Counted from the first letter of the stretch, positions 47,325 through 56,963 are shown. The stretch is DNA of 64,000 nucleotides from Glaciecola siphonariae (GCF_042652645.1 NZ_JBHSGU010000005.1:496001-560000); one strand, 5' to 3'. Program-made: numbers and translations. Notes: a model not told the origin generated them from the sequence alone.

Positions 47325-48734
47325 TTACTGAATTAGCCACATTCTGGCTTTTCTACCGGGCAAGTAAAACTTATGCCACTTACTTCTGATATTTTGTACG
47401 TTGCTGCTTAAGGTGTCTTTATAGTTGCGATACCACCATAAGTTTTCAGCATTTGTATTCACCCAAACGTCTTGACCTGAGCTGCATTTGTTAATGCCAA
47501 CAATGCCAACATGCTCTCTATTGAACAGGATTATGCAGTTGTTGTGCTTGATCACGTTCTGTGAGCGACCTTGCGTTGCATTATGAAAACGCAGCATGCC
47601 CTTAATATCATTGTTGTTATACAAATCATTCCAGCGATTATCACCACTCTCGTTATGATCAGAATACACCAAGGGCGTGCCACCATCGCGACCAAAGATA
47701 TAAGCGTTAGCGAGGCGCTCATCTGTGGCGTTAAGAATTTGATAGCGGAATCCAGCATTTAAAGGAATATCATGCGTTACGCTAAAGGTAATAGCCTTGC
47801 TGCCAGACAGCGCTTGACCGTAGGCACCCGGGTTGACCAACTGACTCATAGAGCCACCATAGCCCAAAGCACTGCGAATTTGCGAAAACAGCGGAAAATC
47901 ATAGGCTGAGTGCCCGGTGGAATTTAAATACGGCGCAAGAAAATTATCATACTCAGCAGTACCTGCACCGCCGGTGGTAATAATCTCTCCAAATATGTGC
48001 ATACCGCTTTTAATAGAGTTGGTGAACACCCGATTGATATGATAATTCGTCATATGCTTTGCGGCGTCTATCCTAAAGCCTTTTACACCCCAATCTTTAA
48101 GTTTTTGCAGGTATGCCCGCTGCTGACCTAACACGTAGTTATTTGGGTCGAGGTCGGGAAGACCCGCATCACCATTGCCGCCGCATAAGCGCCAATACTG
48201 AACATCACCTGGGTTGCTGTAGTTAGAGATACAGCCTGGCGGGTGAAAATCATTTGCCGACAAAAAGTTATAGTTAAGATTGCCAAAGAGCTTATTGCGG
48301 TTTGCCTCTGTCCAATTTGCGCGATATTCGTTTAAAACATCTGTGCCAGGATAATTGAGGTCTGAGCGCTTCCAAGACTCATTAGCCATGTGATTAAAAA
48401 CAATATCGGCATAAACGTCTACGCCGCGAGAACGAAGCGCCTGAATCATAGCTCTAAAGTCTTGTGTGTCGCCAAGTGGATTATCAATAACTCGATAATC
48501 TTGGGGCTGATAGCGAGCCCACCATTCATTGCCAGACGACTTATAGGCAGGTGAGACAAGCACTTTTTTATAACCTAAATTGGCGATTTCTTGCGCTTTA
48601 TTGGCGACCTCGCTGTAACGCCAATTAAAGGCATGTAGGATGGCTTCTGCACTAGCTGTGTGCGCCACAATGTATAAGATAACCGCGACAATCCATTTGC
48701 CATATCCTTTAAGCATTGTTGTGTTAGTTTTCAT
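47325..48734 (-). CDS. Secreted alpha-amylase (GH13)
   Basis: The 469 residues comprise signal peptide MLKGYGKWIVAVILYIVAHTASA after a six-residue start, then a (beta/alpha)8 barrel. GH13 conserved regions are present: DIVFNHMANE (I), GFRIDAAKHM with the nucleophile Asp (II), IFGEIITTG with the acid Glu (III) and FSVTHDIPL with the transition-state Asp (IV). The C-terminal beta-domain ends RKARMWLIQ. It hydrolyses alpha-1,4-glucans outside the cell. The start could also be the Met seven codons in. A LacI-type half-palindrome lies about 150 nt upstream. Confidence 0.93.
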   Translation of the reverse strand: MKTNTTMLKGYGKWIVAVILYIVAHTASAEAILHAFNWRYSEVANKAQEIANLGYKKVLVSPAYKSSGNEWWARYQPQDYRVIDNPLGDTQDFRAMIQALRSRGVDVYADIVFNHMANESWKRSDLNYPGTDVLNEYRANWTEANRNKLFGNLNYNFLSANDFHPPGCISNYSNPGDVQYWRLCGGNGDAGLPDLDPNNYVLGQQRAYLQKLKDWGVKGFRIDAAKHMTNYHINRVFTNSIKSGMHIFGEIITTGGAGTAEYDNFLAPYLNSTGHSAYDFPLFSQIRSALGYGGSMSQLVNPGAYGQALSGSKAITFSVTHDIPLNAGFRYQILNATDERLANAYIFGRDGGTPLVYSDHNESGDNRWNDLYNNNDIKGMLRFHNATQGRSQNVIKHNNCIILFNREHVGIVGINKCSSGQDVWVNTNAENLWWYRNYKDTLSSNVQNIRSKWHKFYLPGRKARMWLIQ

Positions 48735-48887
48735 GATAATGCTCCAAAGTTGTATGTGTAGTAGTAGGCGAATCTGGAAAAATACCGCTCTCAGTTGCTT
48801 TAATTTATTGCTCTGAGATTAGCGACAGCGATTTAGGCCAGCACCTCTTTTTATTCATACACGCATTAACATATAATTAACAACTTG

Positions 48888-48901
48888 TGCATACGTATTC
48901 A
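48888..48901. promoter_or_regulatory. Possible LacI-family operator upstream of the amylase gene
   Basis: TGCATACGTATTCA is a 14-bp palindrome around a central CG with one mismatched pair, of the form bound by LacI-family sugar regulators (MalR-like). It is about 155 nt upstream of the amylase ATG. No regulator gene is adjacent. Confidence 0.35.
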
Positions 48902-49048
48902 TCTAAATAAATGTCTCAACACAACAATTTAAACAGGATAGTAGCTATCAATTAGCACTTGCTCGTGGAACTTGAGTTCAGTATCTGGAGCATCACGAAA
49001 CCCGCTTTACAGCGCTGCTGTCGTGTTTTAAAAAGTAATTAACTTTAG

Positions 49049-49078
49049 TTTTATGTATATTGTTCAATATACATAAAA
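49049..49078. promoter_or_regulatory. Perfect 30-bp palindrome
   Basis: Two 14-bp arms, TTTTATGTATATTG and CAATATACATAAAA, are separated by TT. It is far longer than chance allows, even in AT-rich DNA. It lies directly before the small broken membrane frame at 49082 and about 315 nt before the methyltransferase gene. TetR- or LuxR-type operators have this form. Confidence 0.6.
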
Positions 49079-49081
49079 TAT

Positions 49082-49266
49082 GTGCTGACCTTATTCGGGT
49101 TTAGCGTAGCAGGATTCCTGGCTTGGTGGCTGTCGCTGGCTTAGAGAATGCGCGCAACATGCTGTTTGTAATAACGGTTTTAGCATCGTATATTTCCGTT
49201 AAATTTACTATCAACGAGGTAGAGCAAAGAACCAGACAGCAAGTCCTTAGTGAAAAAGAAACTTAA
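49082..49266 (+). pseudogene. Small two-helix membrane protein, frameshifted
   Basis: GTG at 49082 opens LTLFGFSVAGFLAWWLSLA and stops at 49144. One frame over, the sequence continues with ENARNMLFVITVLASYISV and then a charged tail (NEVEQRTRQQVLSEKET) to the TAA at 49264-49266. Joined at about 49142 they would give a compact protein of about 60 residues with two hydrophobic helices. The second piece also has its own ATG at 49159 (35 residues). I do not recognise a family. Confidence 0.45.
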
Positions 49267-49392
49267 TACTCATGGAATTTTCAGTCATTCTATGATCTGA
49301 AAATAAAAAATTAAAGCATCCAAACATTTCAAATATTCCGACTTAGTGTCGGATAATAGGCTTTTGCTTATAAAAAAACAGAGGATTAATGA

Positions 49393-50175
49393 GTGAAGAG
49401 AGATAATTCAACAACAGAAAGACTGTTTAAAACTGCGGGAATTTGTGAAGGTATGAATGTTCTTGAACTTGGGTGCGGTCCTGGTGAGGTCTCGGAACTT
49501 TTATGTGATATTGTTGGCTCTTCTGGTAGTGTCCTAGCCATTGATCGCAGTAAAGAAATGTTATCGTTAGCTCAACAATATATTGAAAAAGCAGGGAAAC
49601 AAAATATTCAATTTTCCCAAGCTGATTTGACTGACGCTCCCGAGTTCCTTAAAGACGTTGAGCTTTCCTCATTTGATGCAGTGGTAGGTCGCCGAGTGTT
49701 AATGTATCTCCCCAGTCCTGATAAAGTACTTGCAGAACTATTGCCTTGGTTGCGGGAAGACGGTTTAGTTGTTTTTGAAGAAAGTGATTCTACTATTTGC
49801 CCAGGAGTGGTTACAGCCATGCCCGCTCACCAACGAGGCGCTTCTATGCTCGATACAATGCTTCACAAAGAAGGAGTTGATCAGTCTATGGGATTTCATC
49901 TGCCATCTACTTTTTCTAGGGCTGGGCTAAAATTCGATGCAATATGGGCAGAGGCAGTCATTGATGGTCAGGGTGACCAATACACTCTCGGCGAATTACT
50001 GCAATTGCTTAAACCAAGGCTAGAGTCATCGAACGTTGCAACCGCTTCTGAAATTACCAAGTTGATAACTCAAATTGAAGTTGAAAAGCATCCCGAAAAT
50101 GTATTCGTGAGTGCACTACGTTTCTGCGCTAAAGGTAGAAAAGAAAAAATTGAGAATGGAATTAACGACAAGTAG
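49393..50175 (+). CDS. Class I SAM-dependent methyltransferase
   Basis: The 260 residues start at GTG 49393 with AGAGGA about ten bases upstream. Motif I is VLELGCGPGEVSELL, motif II is LAIDRSKEML, and the later motifs are ADLTDAP and DGLVVFEESD. The UbiE/Methyltransf_11-like fold has no visible substrate signature. It carries no signal peptide. It is separated from the next gene by 150 nt. Context (SDR, NTF2-like, AraC) suggests small-molecule modification, but this is inference. Confidence 0.85.
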   Translation: MKRDNSTTERLFKTAGICEGMNVLELGCGPGEVSELLCDIVGSSGSVLAIDRSKEMLSLAQQYIEKAGKQNIQFSQADLTDAPEFLKDVELSSFDAVVGRRVLMYLPSPDKVLAELLPWLREDGLVVFEESDSTICPGVVTAMPAHQRGASMLDTMLHKEGVDQSMGFHLPSTFSRAGLKFDAIWAEAVIDGQGDQYTLGELLQLLKPRLESSNVATASEITKLITQIEVEKHPENVFVSALRFCAKGRKEKIENGINDK

Positions 50176-50325
50176 CAGTTTTTTGTATTTTTGCGTTTTT
50201 TCAAAAGTAGTGCCTGGCTTACAAATCGTGAGATTGGGAGTATTGTGCAATACTATGAGAGGATCGTGATAGGGTCTAAGGAGCAACTTTGCTAAGCTTT
50301 CATAAAATAATTGTGGAGGCTAGTT

Positions 50326-51162
50326 ATGGTTCAGAAAGTTTGGTTTATTACAGGTGCATCGCGAGGGCTAGGGCTAGATATGGCTCGTGCTGCCTTACGT
50401 CATGGAGATAAGGTAGTGGCGACCGCAAGAAATGCGAAGGGCTTGGTCGAACGCTTTGGTGAACATAAAGACTTAGTTGCCCTTGATATGGATGTTACTA
50501 ATCAACAAGGTATTACTAATGCAGTGACCGAAGCGGTGAAGCATTTTGAACGGATTGATGTGCTAGTAAACAACGCTGGTTACGGTCAAATGGGGCGATT
50601 CGAGACAGTCAGTTCTCGAGCTATTGAGCGTCAATTTGCGGTTAATGTGTTTGGTGTGATGGATGTTACGCGCGAGGTTTTACCGCTAATGCGTAAACAA
50701 AAGTCAGGACATATTTTTAATGTCTCTTCTATCGGCGGAGCACGCGGTTACGCCGGTTCATCGGTATATTGTGCAAGTAAGTTTACGTTGGAAGGATGGT
50801 CTGAGGGCCTGGCAGACGAGCTGGAATCATTCGGAATCAAGGTTACTATCGTTGAGCCTGGATTCTTTCGGACTGATTTTCTTGACGCTAGTTCAGTAAG
50901 CTACGGCGATATTGACATTCCAGTCTATGCAGACAGCAATGCCGAACACAAATCGATGTTTGACGAGATTAGTCACGCTCAAGCGGGAGATCCCGCCAAG
51001 CTTGGTGATGCTCTTGTCACTCTCACCCGAGAAGAAAATCCCCCAATGCGATTCGCTGCCGGTTCGGATGCGCTGGAATTTATTGGAAGTGATTTCGCGC
51101 GACGCCTATTGGAACTCGCTCAGTGGTCTAAATTAACTTGCTCAACAGACATCAGTCAATGA
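50326..51162 (+). CDS. Short-chain dehydrogenase/reductase
   Basis: The ATG at 50326 follows GGAGG by seven bases. The product has VWFITGASRGLGLDMARAAL, NNAG (VLVNNAGYGQMG), Ser in IFNVSSIGGARG and Tyr-x3-Lys in SVYCASKFTLEGWSE, a classical SDR of about 278 residues. The end of the gene overlaps the ATG of the NTF2-like gene by four bases (ATGA). It is likely regulated by the AraC-type protein encoded just downstream. Confidence 0.93.
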   Translation: MVQKVWFITGASRGLGLDMARAALRHGDKVVATARNAKGLVERFGEHKDLVALDMDVTNQQGITNAVTEAVKHFERIDVLVNNAGYGQMGRFETVSSRAIERQFAVNVFGVMDVTREVLPLMRKQKSGHIFNVSSIGGARGYAGSSVYCASKFTLEGWSEGLADELESFGIKVTIVEPGFFRTDFLDASSVSYGDIDIPVYADSNAEHKSMFDEISHAQAGDPAKLGDALVTLTREENPPMRFAAGSDALEFIGSDFARRLLELAQWSKLTCSTDISQ

Positions 51163-51640
51163 AAAATTTTATAAACTTTATTACAAGCACATTTTTATTT
51201 ACTCCGATTACGGCTTTTGCGCTAAATGTTAGCGCGGAAGATGCTTCAGTGAAATTAAACAGCAGCTTGTGGAGATGGCGTTCCAAGAATGGGCTGATGG
51301 CACTGGCGACCCATTTTCGCTTCTATCAAACGATATGGCGTGGACGATAATTGGTTCGACACGAACGGCTGGTACCTACAACCTCGATGAGTTTAAAGCA
51401 CTAGTAGAGCCTTTTAATCAGATTATCGCTCAACCCTTGCGCCCGACAAAATGGAAAACATTTGCTGATGCTGATACCGTGGTAATACACTTCACTGCAC
51501 AAACACCATTGAAGACGGGCGAGCTTTATACTAACGAATACGCTTGGTTTTTTAAGTTCCGGCAAAGTAAGGTAGTGAACGTTCGGGCTTTCCTAGATTT
51601 ACCTAAGTTTGAGCGAGCCTTAGATGGAGAAAAACTTTAA
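51159..51640 (+). pseudogene. Exported NTF2/SnoaL-like protein, disrupted by a one-base frameshift
   Basis: The ATG at 51159 gives a signal peptide (MKNFINFITSTFLFTPITAF...LNVSAEDA) in frame with the overlap to the SDR. From 51245 the sense passes to another frame: FSEIKQQLVEMAFQEWADGTG onward to 51640, with MAWTIIGSTRTAGTYNLDEF and VVIHFTAQTPLKTGELY, a cone-shaped NTF2-like domain. Loss of one T in GCTTCAGT explains the shift; a programmed minus-one event is less likely, since no slippery heptamer is present. A start inside the second frame (GTG at 51269) would give an unexported 123-residue domain. Confidence 0.8.
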
Positions 51641-51699
51641 GGCGCTGTATTACACACAGTTATAGTTATTTGCTTACTATTTAAATTGAATATAGATAG

Positions 51700-52650
51700 A
51701 TGAATAAAGAAAAGGCATCGGCTCTCAAGCAAACCAAAGTTGAAATCGATACAAGTCACATTGTTTCGACAACACTTCAGCACATGGTTAGCCCAGATCA
51801 GTACGAAACGATCATTCCAAGGTTAAATCTGTTCTATTCACTAAACCCGACAGATCCGGTTCCAGCATTTTATAGGCCATCGTTTTGTGTGATTGTCCAA
51901 GGTGCAAAAAGTGTTCATGTTGGCGCGAATCAAATTCGCTATGGGGCAGGTCAATATTTGATTGCTGGCTTCGACGTGCCGGTGATTGGGGCAGTAACAC
52001 GGGCGAGTAAAGAAATACCTTATATCTGTGTGCAACTTATGTTTGATCGTGATGTGTTACTAAAAATGCGTCATGAAATGCCACCGGCTAAGCCGCTTGT
52101 ATCAGTGGGTATAGCAAATACGTCGCCGGGCTTATTGTCCGCAGTGGCACGGCTGGTTTGTTTACTCAATGAGCCAAAGCATATTCAGCACCTCGCACCA
52201 CTTTACGAGCAAGAAATTTTGTATTGGGTATTGCACGGACCGTATGGAGCGCAGCTTAGAAAATTTGTGGTAAACGATAACCGTACTGAGCCGGTTGAGC
52301 GAGCCATAGATTTTCTAAGCGACAGCTATGCTGAACCTTTTGATCTTGCTGCGTTACTCAATATCACCGCTCGTAGTCGATCTTCTCTTTACCGAGATTT
52401 TAAAGATGCCACTGGCGTCAGTCCTTTACAATTTAGAACCAGGCTGCGCTTACAAGAAGCACGACGACTGATGATTTCGGATAACCTTAACGCAGCGGAT
52501 GCGGGGTATGCAGTTGGTTACGATAGTCCTTCTCAACTGAGTCGAGAATACAGAAAACTCTACGGTTGTCCGCCGATCGAGGATATATCAAAGCTGAAGG
52601 ATGGAAGGTCGGCTCTCCAAGCAGAACTTAGTCGTAAGGACGCGGAGTAA
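51700..52650 (+). CDS. AraC-family transcriptional regulator
   Basis: The 316 residues comprise an AraC_N cupin part (VPAFYRPSFCVIVQGAKSV, QIRYGAGQYLIAGFDVPV) typical of the PF06719 group, then a C-terminal double HTH (PFDLAALLNITARSRSSLYRDFKDATG; LNAADAGYAVGYDSPSQLSREYRKLYG). It follows the SDR and NTF2-like genes by 59 nt on the same strand and likely activates them in response to a small aromatic or aldehyde, as its relatives do. It sits at the inner edge of the putative Tn7-like scar. Confidence 0.93.
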   Translation: MNKEKASALKQTKVEIDTSHIVSTTLQHMVSPDQYETIIPRLNLFYSLNPTDPVPAFYRPSFCVIVQGAKSVHVGANQIRYGAGQYLIAGFDVPVIGAVTRASKEIPYICVQLMFDRDVLLKMRHEMPPAKPLVSVGIANTSPGLLSAVARLVCLLNEPKHIQHLAPLYEQEILYWVLHGPYGAQLRKFVVNDNRTEPVERAIDFLSDSYAEPFDLAALLNITARSRSSLYRDFKDATGVSPLQFRTRLRLQEARRLMISDNLNAADAGYAVGYDSPSQLSREYRKLYGCPPIEDISKLKDGRSALQAELSRKDAE

Positions 52651-52690
52651 CTTGATAATAAATGATGAGTTTTATTGGTTTTTAAACCGA

Positions 52691-52830
52691 TTACTTTTCG
52701 CTATCTCTATTGCTTGGAGCATCTTGAGCACGCAACCATGGAACATACTCTTTTTCAAAGCCTCAACCGAACCCTTTTTTAAGCTGTTGATAAAGTCTTT
52801 GTGACTTGCTAACCGCCTTCCTCTGGCCAT
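52691..52830 (-). pseudogene. Decayed TnsA N-terminus (Tn7-like transposon remnant)
   Basis: On the minus strand the ATG at 52830 gives MARGRRLASHKDFINSLKKG. After a one-base shift near 52770 and one TGA the next frame reads EYVPWLRAQDAPSNRDSEK to a stop at 52691. The combination (basic start, helix, then E-Y-x-PWL-x-x-QD-x-PS) is the N-terminal signature of TnsA endonucleases of Tn7-like elements. It begins 82 nt after the yhiN-family stop, in the same direction, as expected for a right end inserted behind a chromosomal target gene. Recognition is by eye on a short piece. Confidence 0.6.
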
Positions 52831-52911
52831 GTTGCTAAACTCTTTTTAACGCAGATAATATTAGCTAAGTTTAATTTTTCTTAAGTTAGAACTTTGTTCT
52901 GACTTCCCAAC

Positions 52912-54096
52912 TCACACCGCCTGCCCTGCCACATATCCGCTCGACCATGCCCACTGGAAGTTATACCCGCCTAACCATCCGGTTACGTCTAGCACTTCGC
53001 CTATAAAATAAAGACCGGGCTGCGATTTGCATTCCATTGTTTTTGACGACACGTAGTCGGTATCAACCCCGCCGAGCGTCACTTCTGCGGTGCGATAACC
53101 CTCTGTGCCGTTTGGTTTGAGCTGCCACTGCATAAAGGCTTGAGCCGCTTGTGCGAGTTGCTTACCTTGATATTGCTTAAGGGGTTTGTTTTCTACATTC
53201 AAATAGGGCAGTGCGCTTTGTACAAACCGCTTTGGGTAGACTTTTGCCAGCGCGGTCGACAGCTGTGCGTCGGGCGATTGCTGTTGCTCTTTGCTCAGTA
53301 CCTCATATAAATCGCCATTGGGATATAAATTAAAGTCAACCGCTTGACCCGGCTCCCAATAGCTAGAAATTTGCAAGACCGCTGGCCCGCTTAATCCTCT
53401 GTGGGTAAACAATATGTTTTCGTTAAACTGGGTATTGTTGCATCCGGCTGATGCATCTACCGAAATCCCGCTGAGCTCGCCAAGCACGCTTTTATCGTGT
53501 TCATGCAGGGTAAAGGGCACCAGTGCGGCGCGCGTAGGTATAATAGGAATGTTAAATTGTTCAGCCACTTTGTAACCAAAGGGCGTTGCACCAAGTTTTG
53601 GCATGCTCAGTCCGCCGGTAGCGATGACTAGTGAGGGAGCGATATATTCACCCTTGGCGCTTTGTACGTAATACAAACCATCTTCAAAACGAATGTCGCC
53701 CACTTCACAGCGATTGCTCACCACTACATTGGCCTGTTTGCATTCTTGCATCAGCATATCAACAATGTCTTTTGCGGTGTCGTTACAAAAAAGCTGCCCC
53801 AAGGTTTTTTCATGGTAGGCAATTGAGTATTGCTCTACTAAGGCAATAAAATCCCACTGGGTATAACGACTTAATGCCGACTTGCAAAAATGCGGGTTTT
53901 GCGAAATAAAGTTCTCTGGCGACGCATACATATTTGTGAAATTACAGCGCCCGCCTCCCGACATGAGTATTTTTCCGCCAAGGCGCTTGGCATGATCTAG
54001 CACCTCGACTTTACGTCCGCGTTTGCCGGCTTCAGCGGCACAAAAAAGACCCGCAGCGCCTGCACCAATAACTACCACATCACGATGCTGACTCAT
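52912..54096 (-). CDS. HI0933/YhiN-family FAD-dependent oxidoreductase
   Basis: The 394 residues have FAD-binding VVVIGAGAAGLFCAAEAG at the N-terminus and the family tag GGKILMSGGGRCNFTN. Later motifs are LVIATGGLSMPKLGATPFGY and, near the C-terminus, GLYFIGEVLDVTGWLGGYNFQWAWSSG, which closes the FAD site. This group (yhiN in E. coli) is widespread and of unclear physiological role. Its ATG overlaps the TGA of the DUF2339 gene by four bases, so they are coupled. The region after its stop is occupied by a TnsA-like remnant. Confidence 0.95.
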   Translation of the reverse strand: MSQHRDVVVIGAGAAGLFCAAEAGKRGRKVEVLDHAKRLGGKILMSGGGRCNFTNMYASPENFISQNPHFCKSALSRYTQWDFIALVEQYSIAYHEKTLGQLFCNDTAKDIVDMLMQECKQANVVVSNRCEVGDIRFEDGLYYVQSAKGEYIAPSLVIATGGLSMPKLGATPFGYKVAEQFNIPIIPTRAALVPFTLHEHDKSVLGELSGISVDASAGCNNTQFNENILFTHRGLSGPAVLQISSYWEPGQAVDFNLYPNGDLYEVLSKEQQQSPDAQLSTALAKVYPKRFVQSALPYLNVENKPLKQYQGKQLAQAAQAFMQWQLKPNGTEGYRTAEVTLGGVDTDYVSSKTMECKSQPGLYFIGEVLDVTGWLGGYNFQWAWSSGYVAGQAV

Positions 54097-56963
54097 ATTG
54101 TTTCCTGCTTGTGCTGCGAGTCACCCTGCGGCGCATCTTCATGTGGTAACGCTTCATCATGACTTCGTTTAAATCGCTGAAACAACCAACCGATGCCCAC
54201 TAAAGACAACCCTAAGCCAATAAATGATAAGGCTCTGAATAAACCTTCTAAGTTAGACATATCAATTAAGAATGCCTTTAGCACCACCAGCGCAAGGATA
54301 GAAAATCCCAAGCGATTAAGGCTGTTGCGCATCAAATACTGCGCCAGCACAATGACCGCAATTGCGATAACCAGCCATAAAATAGAATAAGTATATAGCT
54401 CTGCCTGTTGCACACTTGCTGCAAACAATGAAAGTTCCGCGTTATACACTAATCGCACCACGCCATTGATATACATAAAGAGCATGGCGCTAGCAATGAT
54501 AGATGCTGGCTTGACAAAGTCTTTATGAAAAAGCTGCCATTTAAGTCCTGCACCTAGCGTTAAGGCAGGTATCAGCCAAAGAGGAATTAAGTAGTTAAGC
54601 CATGGGCTCGTGCCGGTTGGCTGCGCGCTTATAAATGGCGAATTGAAAACAGACACATCGATATGTATCAAACCGGCGCCAAACATCAGCAAAACAGCGA
54701 AAATGCTGTAGAGCAATTTGCTTGATACGCCTTTTGCGTGCTCCGGTGCATCGAGTGCTTTAGCACGCCACAAGTAAACAGAGGCCAAAATTAACCAGTT
54801 CATTGACAACAACACCGATTGTTCAAAGCTAAGGGCGCCAAAATCTGGGTACCCGCCGGTTAGTAAATAGCTTGTTTCAGTGGTAACAAAAAGCGCAGCT
54901 AAGTGCAGTAAGGCTCCGCCCAACCAGATACGCGTGCTAGGCTCTGTAATATGTCGACGCGCAAACCACAAAACCGCAAAAACTAATGGATAAATGACCA
55001 TTGACCAATGTATGCCTAACAAACGCTCGTCTGCATATTCAGGTAGCCAAGGCGCGAAACTTAAGCGCGCCAACACCACTAACATCGCTGCTTTATACAA
55101 CCAGTGCGGCAAGGTGAGCAGATACTTTCTGCTCAGTACCGCCATTAAGCAAATTTGTATGGCAATTGCGAGTGTGAGCACACTAGCCGACAGCAACATG
55201 GTAAAGGTTAGCGTGAGCGCACCATTTGCTAGCAGCAAATATGCAAGCTTGTTAAAGTCGCGTGAGGCTTTGAGCGCGAAATAGGCGAACACCAGACCAA
55301 TAATACCAAGTTCAAGCGCAAACAGTGGATAAAGCAAGCTAGCAGCGTCGGCATTACTTAAGGCATAACTAAGACTCATAATGCCAAGAGGTCCCACTAC
55401 GAGCAAAAGAGCAAACGCCGGACGCTCTGGGCGAAGTCTCATCATCAAAAAAGCGTAAACAAGCCCAATGAGCGCGGCAATCTGAGCAAGCAAATAGCCG
55501 CCGGTGAATACAAATACATTGTCGCTGTAATCGTAGTTTTGCGGCATCAACAAATACATAAAAACCGTAAAACCTAGCGCTAAAAACGGCCATGTATCAA
55601 AAGCACTGTGCCTAATTGGGGCTGCGAGCATGAGCGCAGAAAACACAATGAGCGTCCACAAATAGGAGGGATAAAAAGCACTGTCGTAATAATAGGCTAA
55701 GGCGTATAGAATAAGGCCTGCAATGGGGAGCAAAATGCCCAAATGCTCTTTGCGCGGCATGAGCATCTGTTTTACCGACAGCGCGGCGTCAAAGCGTTCG
55801 CTTAAATTCCAGCCTAAAATAGGTAGCAGCACAAACAAATACACCGACAGCAAAGCAAACGCGGTAAGCACGCCAAGATTTTGATAGCCTTGGGTATCGA
55901 GTTCATACATCAGCGCAGATTCACTCGACACATAAATCGCTATCACAAACCAAGCCATATGCCCCAACAGGCCGAGATACCAAAGCCACGCGCGTTGTAC
56001 AATCTGATGAATCCATATCGCTGAAAATGACACCGCACTTACGTAAATAAGCAGTATCAAAACATTGTTCGAGCCGGTGGATATTAACGCGGGCACCGCA
56101 TAAGCACCTATTACCCCAATGGCAGCCAAAATTGGCCCCAAACGCAGTGACAGCCATGCCGCAGATAACGAGATGATAGCCAGCAAAGCAAAGGCAACAA
56201 TAGGTGAGAGATATGCATAAAAATCAAAGGCCACCAGCACCATGGAAAAACACGTAATGACCCCTCCACTTGCAAGTGCTGCGCTTATTACCGGTGTATT
56301 AATGTTAAAACGCTTGGGAAAACGGTAAAGATATTCTGCTGCACCCACCAAGAGTAATCCAAAGCTTGCACCTAATATAATGCGCAGCTGCGGCGGAAAC
56401 AGCCCTGCTTCAATACTGTATTTAGCTAGGAACACACCGCCCAGCGCAAGAACGATTGCACCCAACCAAAGTAAACCATTTCCCATCAAAAATTTTTCTA
56501 GCTGAAAACCTTTTGACACAGATTTATCGCTTACTGGTGCAGATGTTGATGTCTTGGATGTAGATGTCCTGGATGTAGACGTCTTGGATGTAACTGCCGC
56601 TGATGCTGAATTAACAGGCTCATTCGAACTAGCTGGAGTAGCGCTTGGTAATACAGGAGTAGGTTCGGTTTGAGGTAACACTGCATCACTATTTGCAAGG
56701 GCTTGGGCTTGCTCACCTACTGATGTCTCGTCGTCATTTTGGTCTGCAGTTTTGCTCACACTTGGGGGAATTGTTTCTGGTGTTGTGCCCGCTACTTTCT
56801 TTTCAAGCTCAACTATTTGCGCCTGGTGTTTGAGCAATAATGCCTTGAAAGCCTCTAGCTGGCGTCTTAGCTCACTAATTTTGCCAATATGCACAAAGCT
56901 TAATATTGAGCCACCAAACAGCGCCAACACAATCAATATGCCAAATAATACCCATGCTTCCAT
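54093..56963 (-). CDS. DUF2339 polytopic membrane protein
   Basis: The 956 residues comprise an N-terminal helix (VLFGILIVLALFGGSILSF), a short coiled coil (ISELRRQLEAFKALLLKHQAQ) and a low-complexity Ser/Thr/Pro linker of about 90 residues, including a repeat of KTSTSRTS-like units. About 25 transmembrane helices follow to the C-terminus. This is the DUF2339 architecture; function is not established. The linker's SKTSTS units arise from short tandem DNA repeats near 56540-56600. Confidence 0.9.
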   Translation of the reverse strand: MEAWVLFGILIVLALFGGSILSFVHIGKISELRRQLEAFKALLLKHQAQIVELEKKVAGTTPETIPPSVSKTADQNDDETSVGEQAQALANSDAVLPQTEPTPVLPSATPASSNEPVNSASAAVTSKTSTSRTSTSKTSTSAPVSDKSVSKGFQLEKFLMGNGLLWLGAIVLALGGVFLAKYSIEAGLFPPQLRIILGASFGLLLVGAAEYLYRFPKRFNINTPVISAALASGGVITCFSMVLVAFDFYAYLSPIVAFALLAIISLSAAWLSLRLGPILAAIGVIGAYAVPALISTGSNNVLILLIYVSAVSFSAIWIHQIVQRAWLWYLGLLGHMAWFVIAIYVSSESALMYELDTQGYQNLGVLTAFALLSVYLFVLLPILGWNLSERFDAALSVKQMLMPRKEHLGILLPIAGLILYALAYYYDSAFYPSYLWTLIVFSALMLAAPIRHSAFDTWPFLALGFTVFMYLLMPQNYDYSDNVFVFTGGYLLAQIAALIGLVYAFLMMRLRPERPAFALLLVVGPLGIMSLSYALSNADAASLLYPLFALELGIIGLVFAYFALKASRDFNKLAYLLLANGALTLTFTMLLSASVLTLAIAIQICLMAVLSRKYLLTLPHWLYKAAMLVVLARLSFAPWLPEYADERLLGIHWSMVIYPLVFAVLWFARRHITEPSTRIWLGGALLHLAALFVTTETSYLLTGGYPDFGALSFEQSVLLSMNWLILASVYLWRAKALDAPEHAKGVSSKLLYSIFAVLLMFGAGLIHIDVSVFNSPFISAQPTGTSPWLNYLIPLWLIPALTLGAGLKWQLFHKDFVKPASIIASAMLFMYINGVVRLVYNAELSLFAASVQQAELYTYSILWLVIAIAVIVLAQYLMRNSLNRLGFSILALVVLKAFLIDMSNLEGLFRALSFIGLGLSLVGIGWLFQRFKRSHDEALPHEDAPQGDSQHKQETI

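Noticed and set aside
52601..52804. 67-codon plus-strand frame after the AraC gene
   Set aside because: It overlaps the AraC 3' end in another frame and the TnsA-like remnant on the other strand; no ribosome site.
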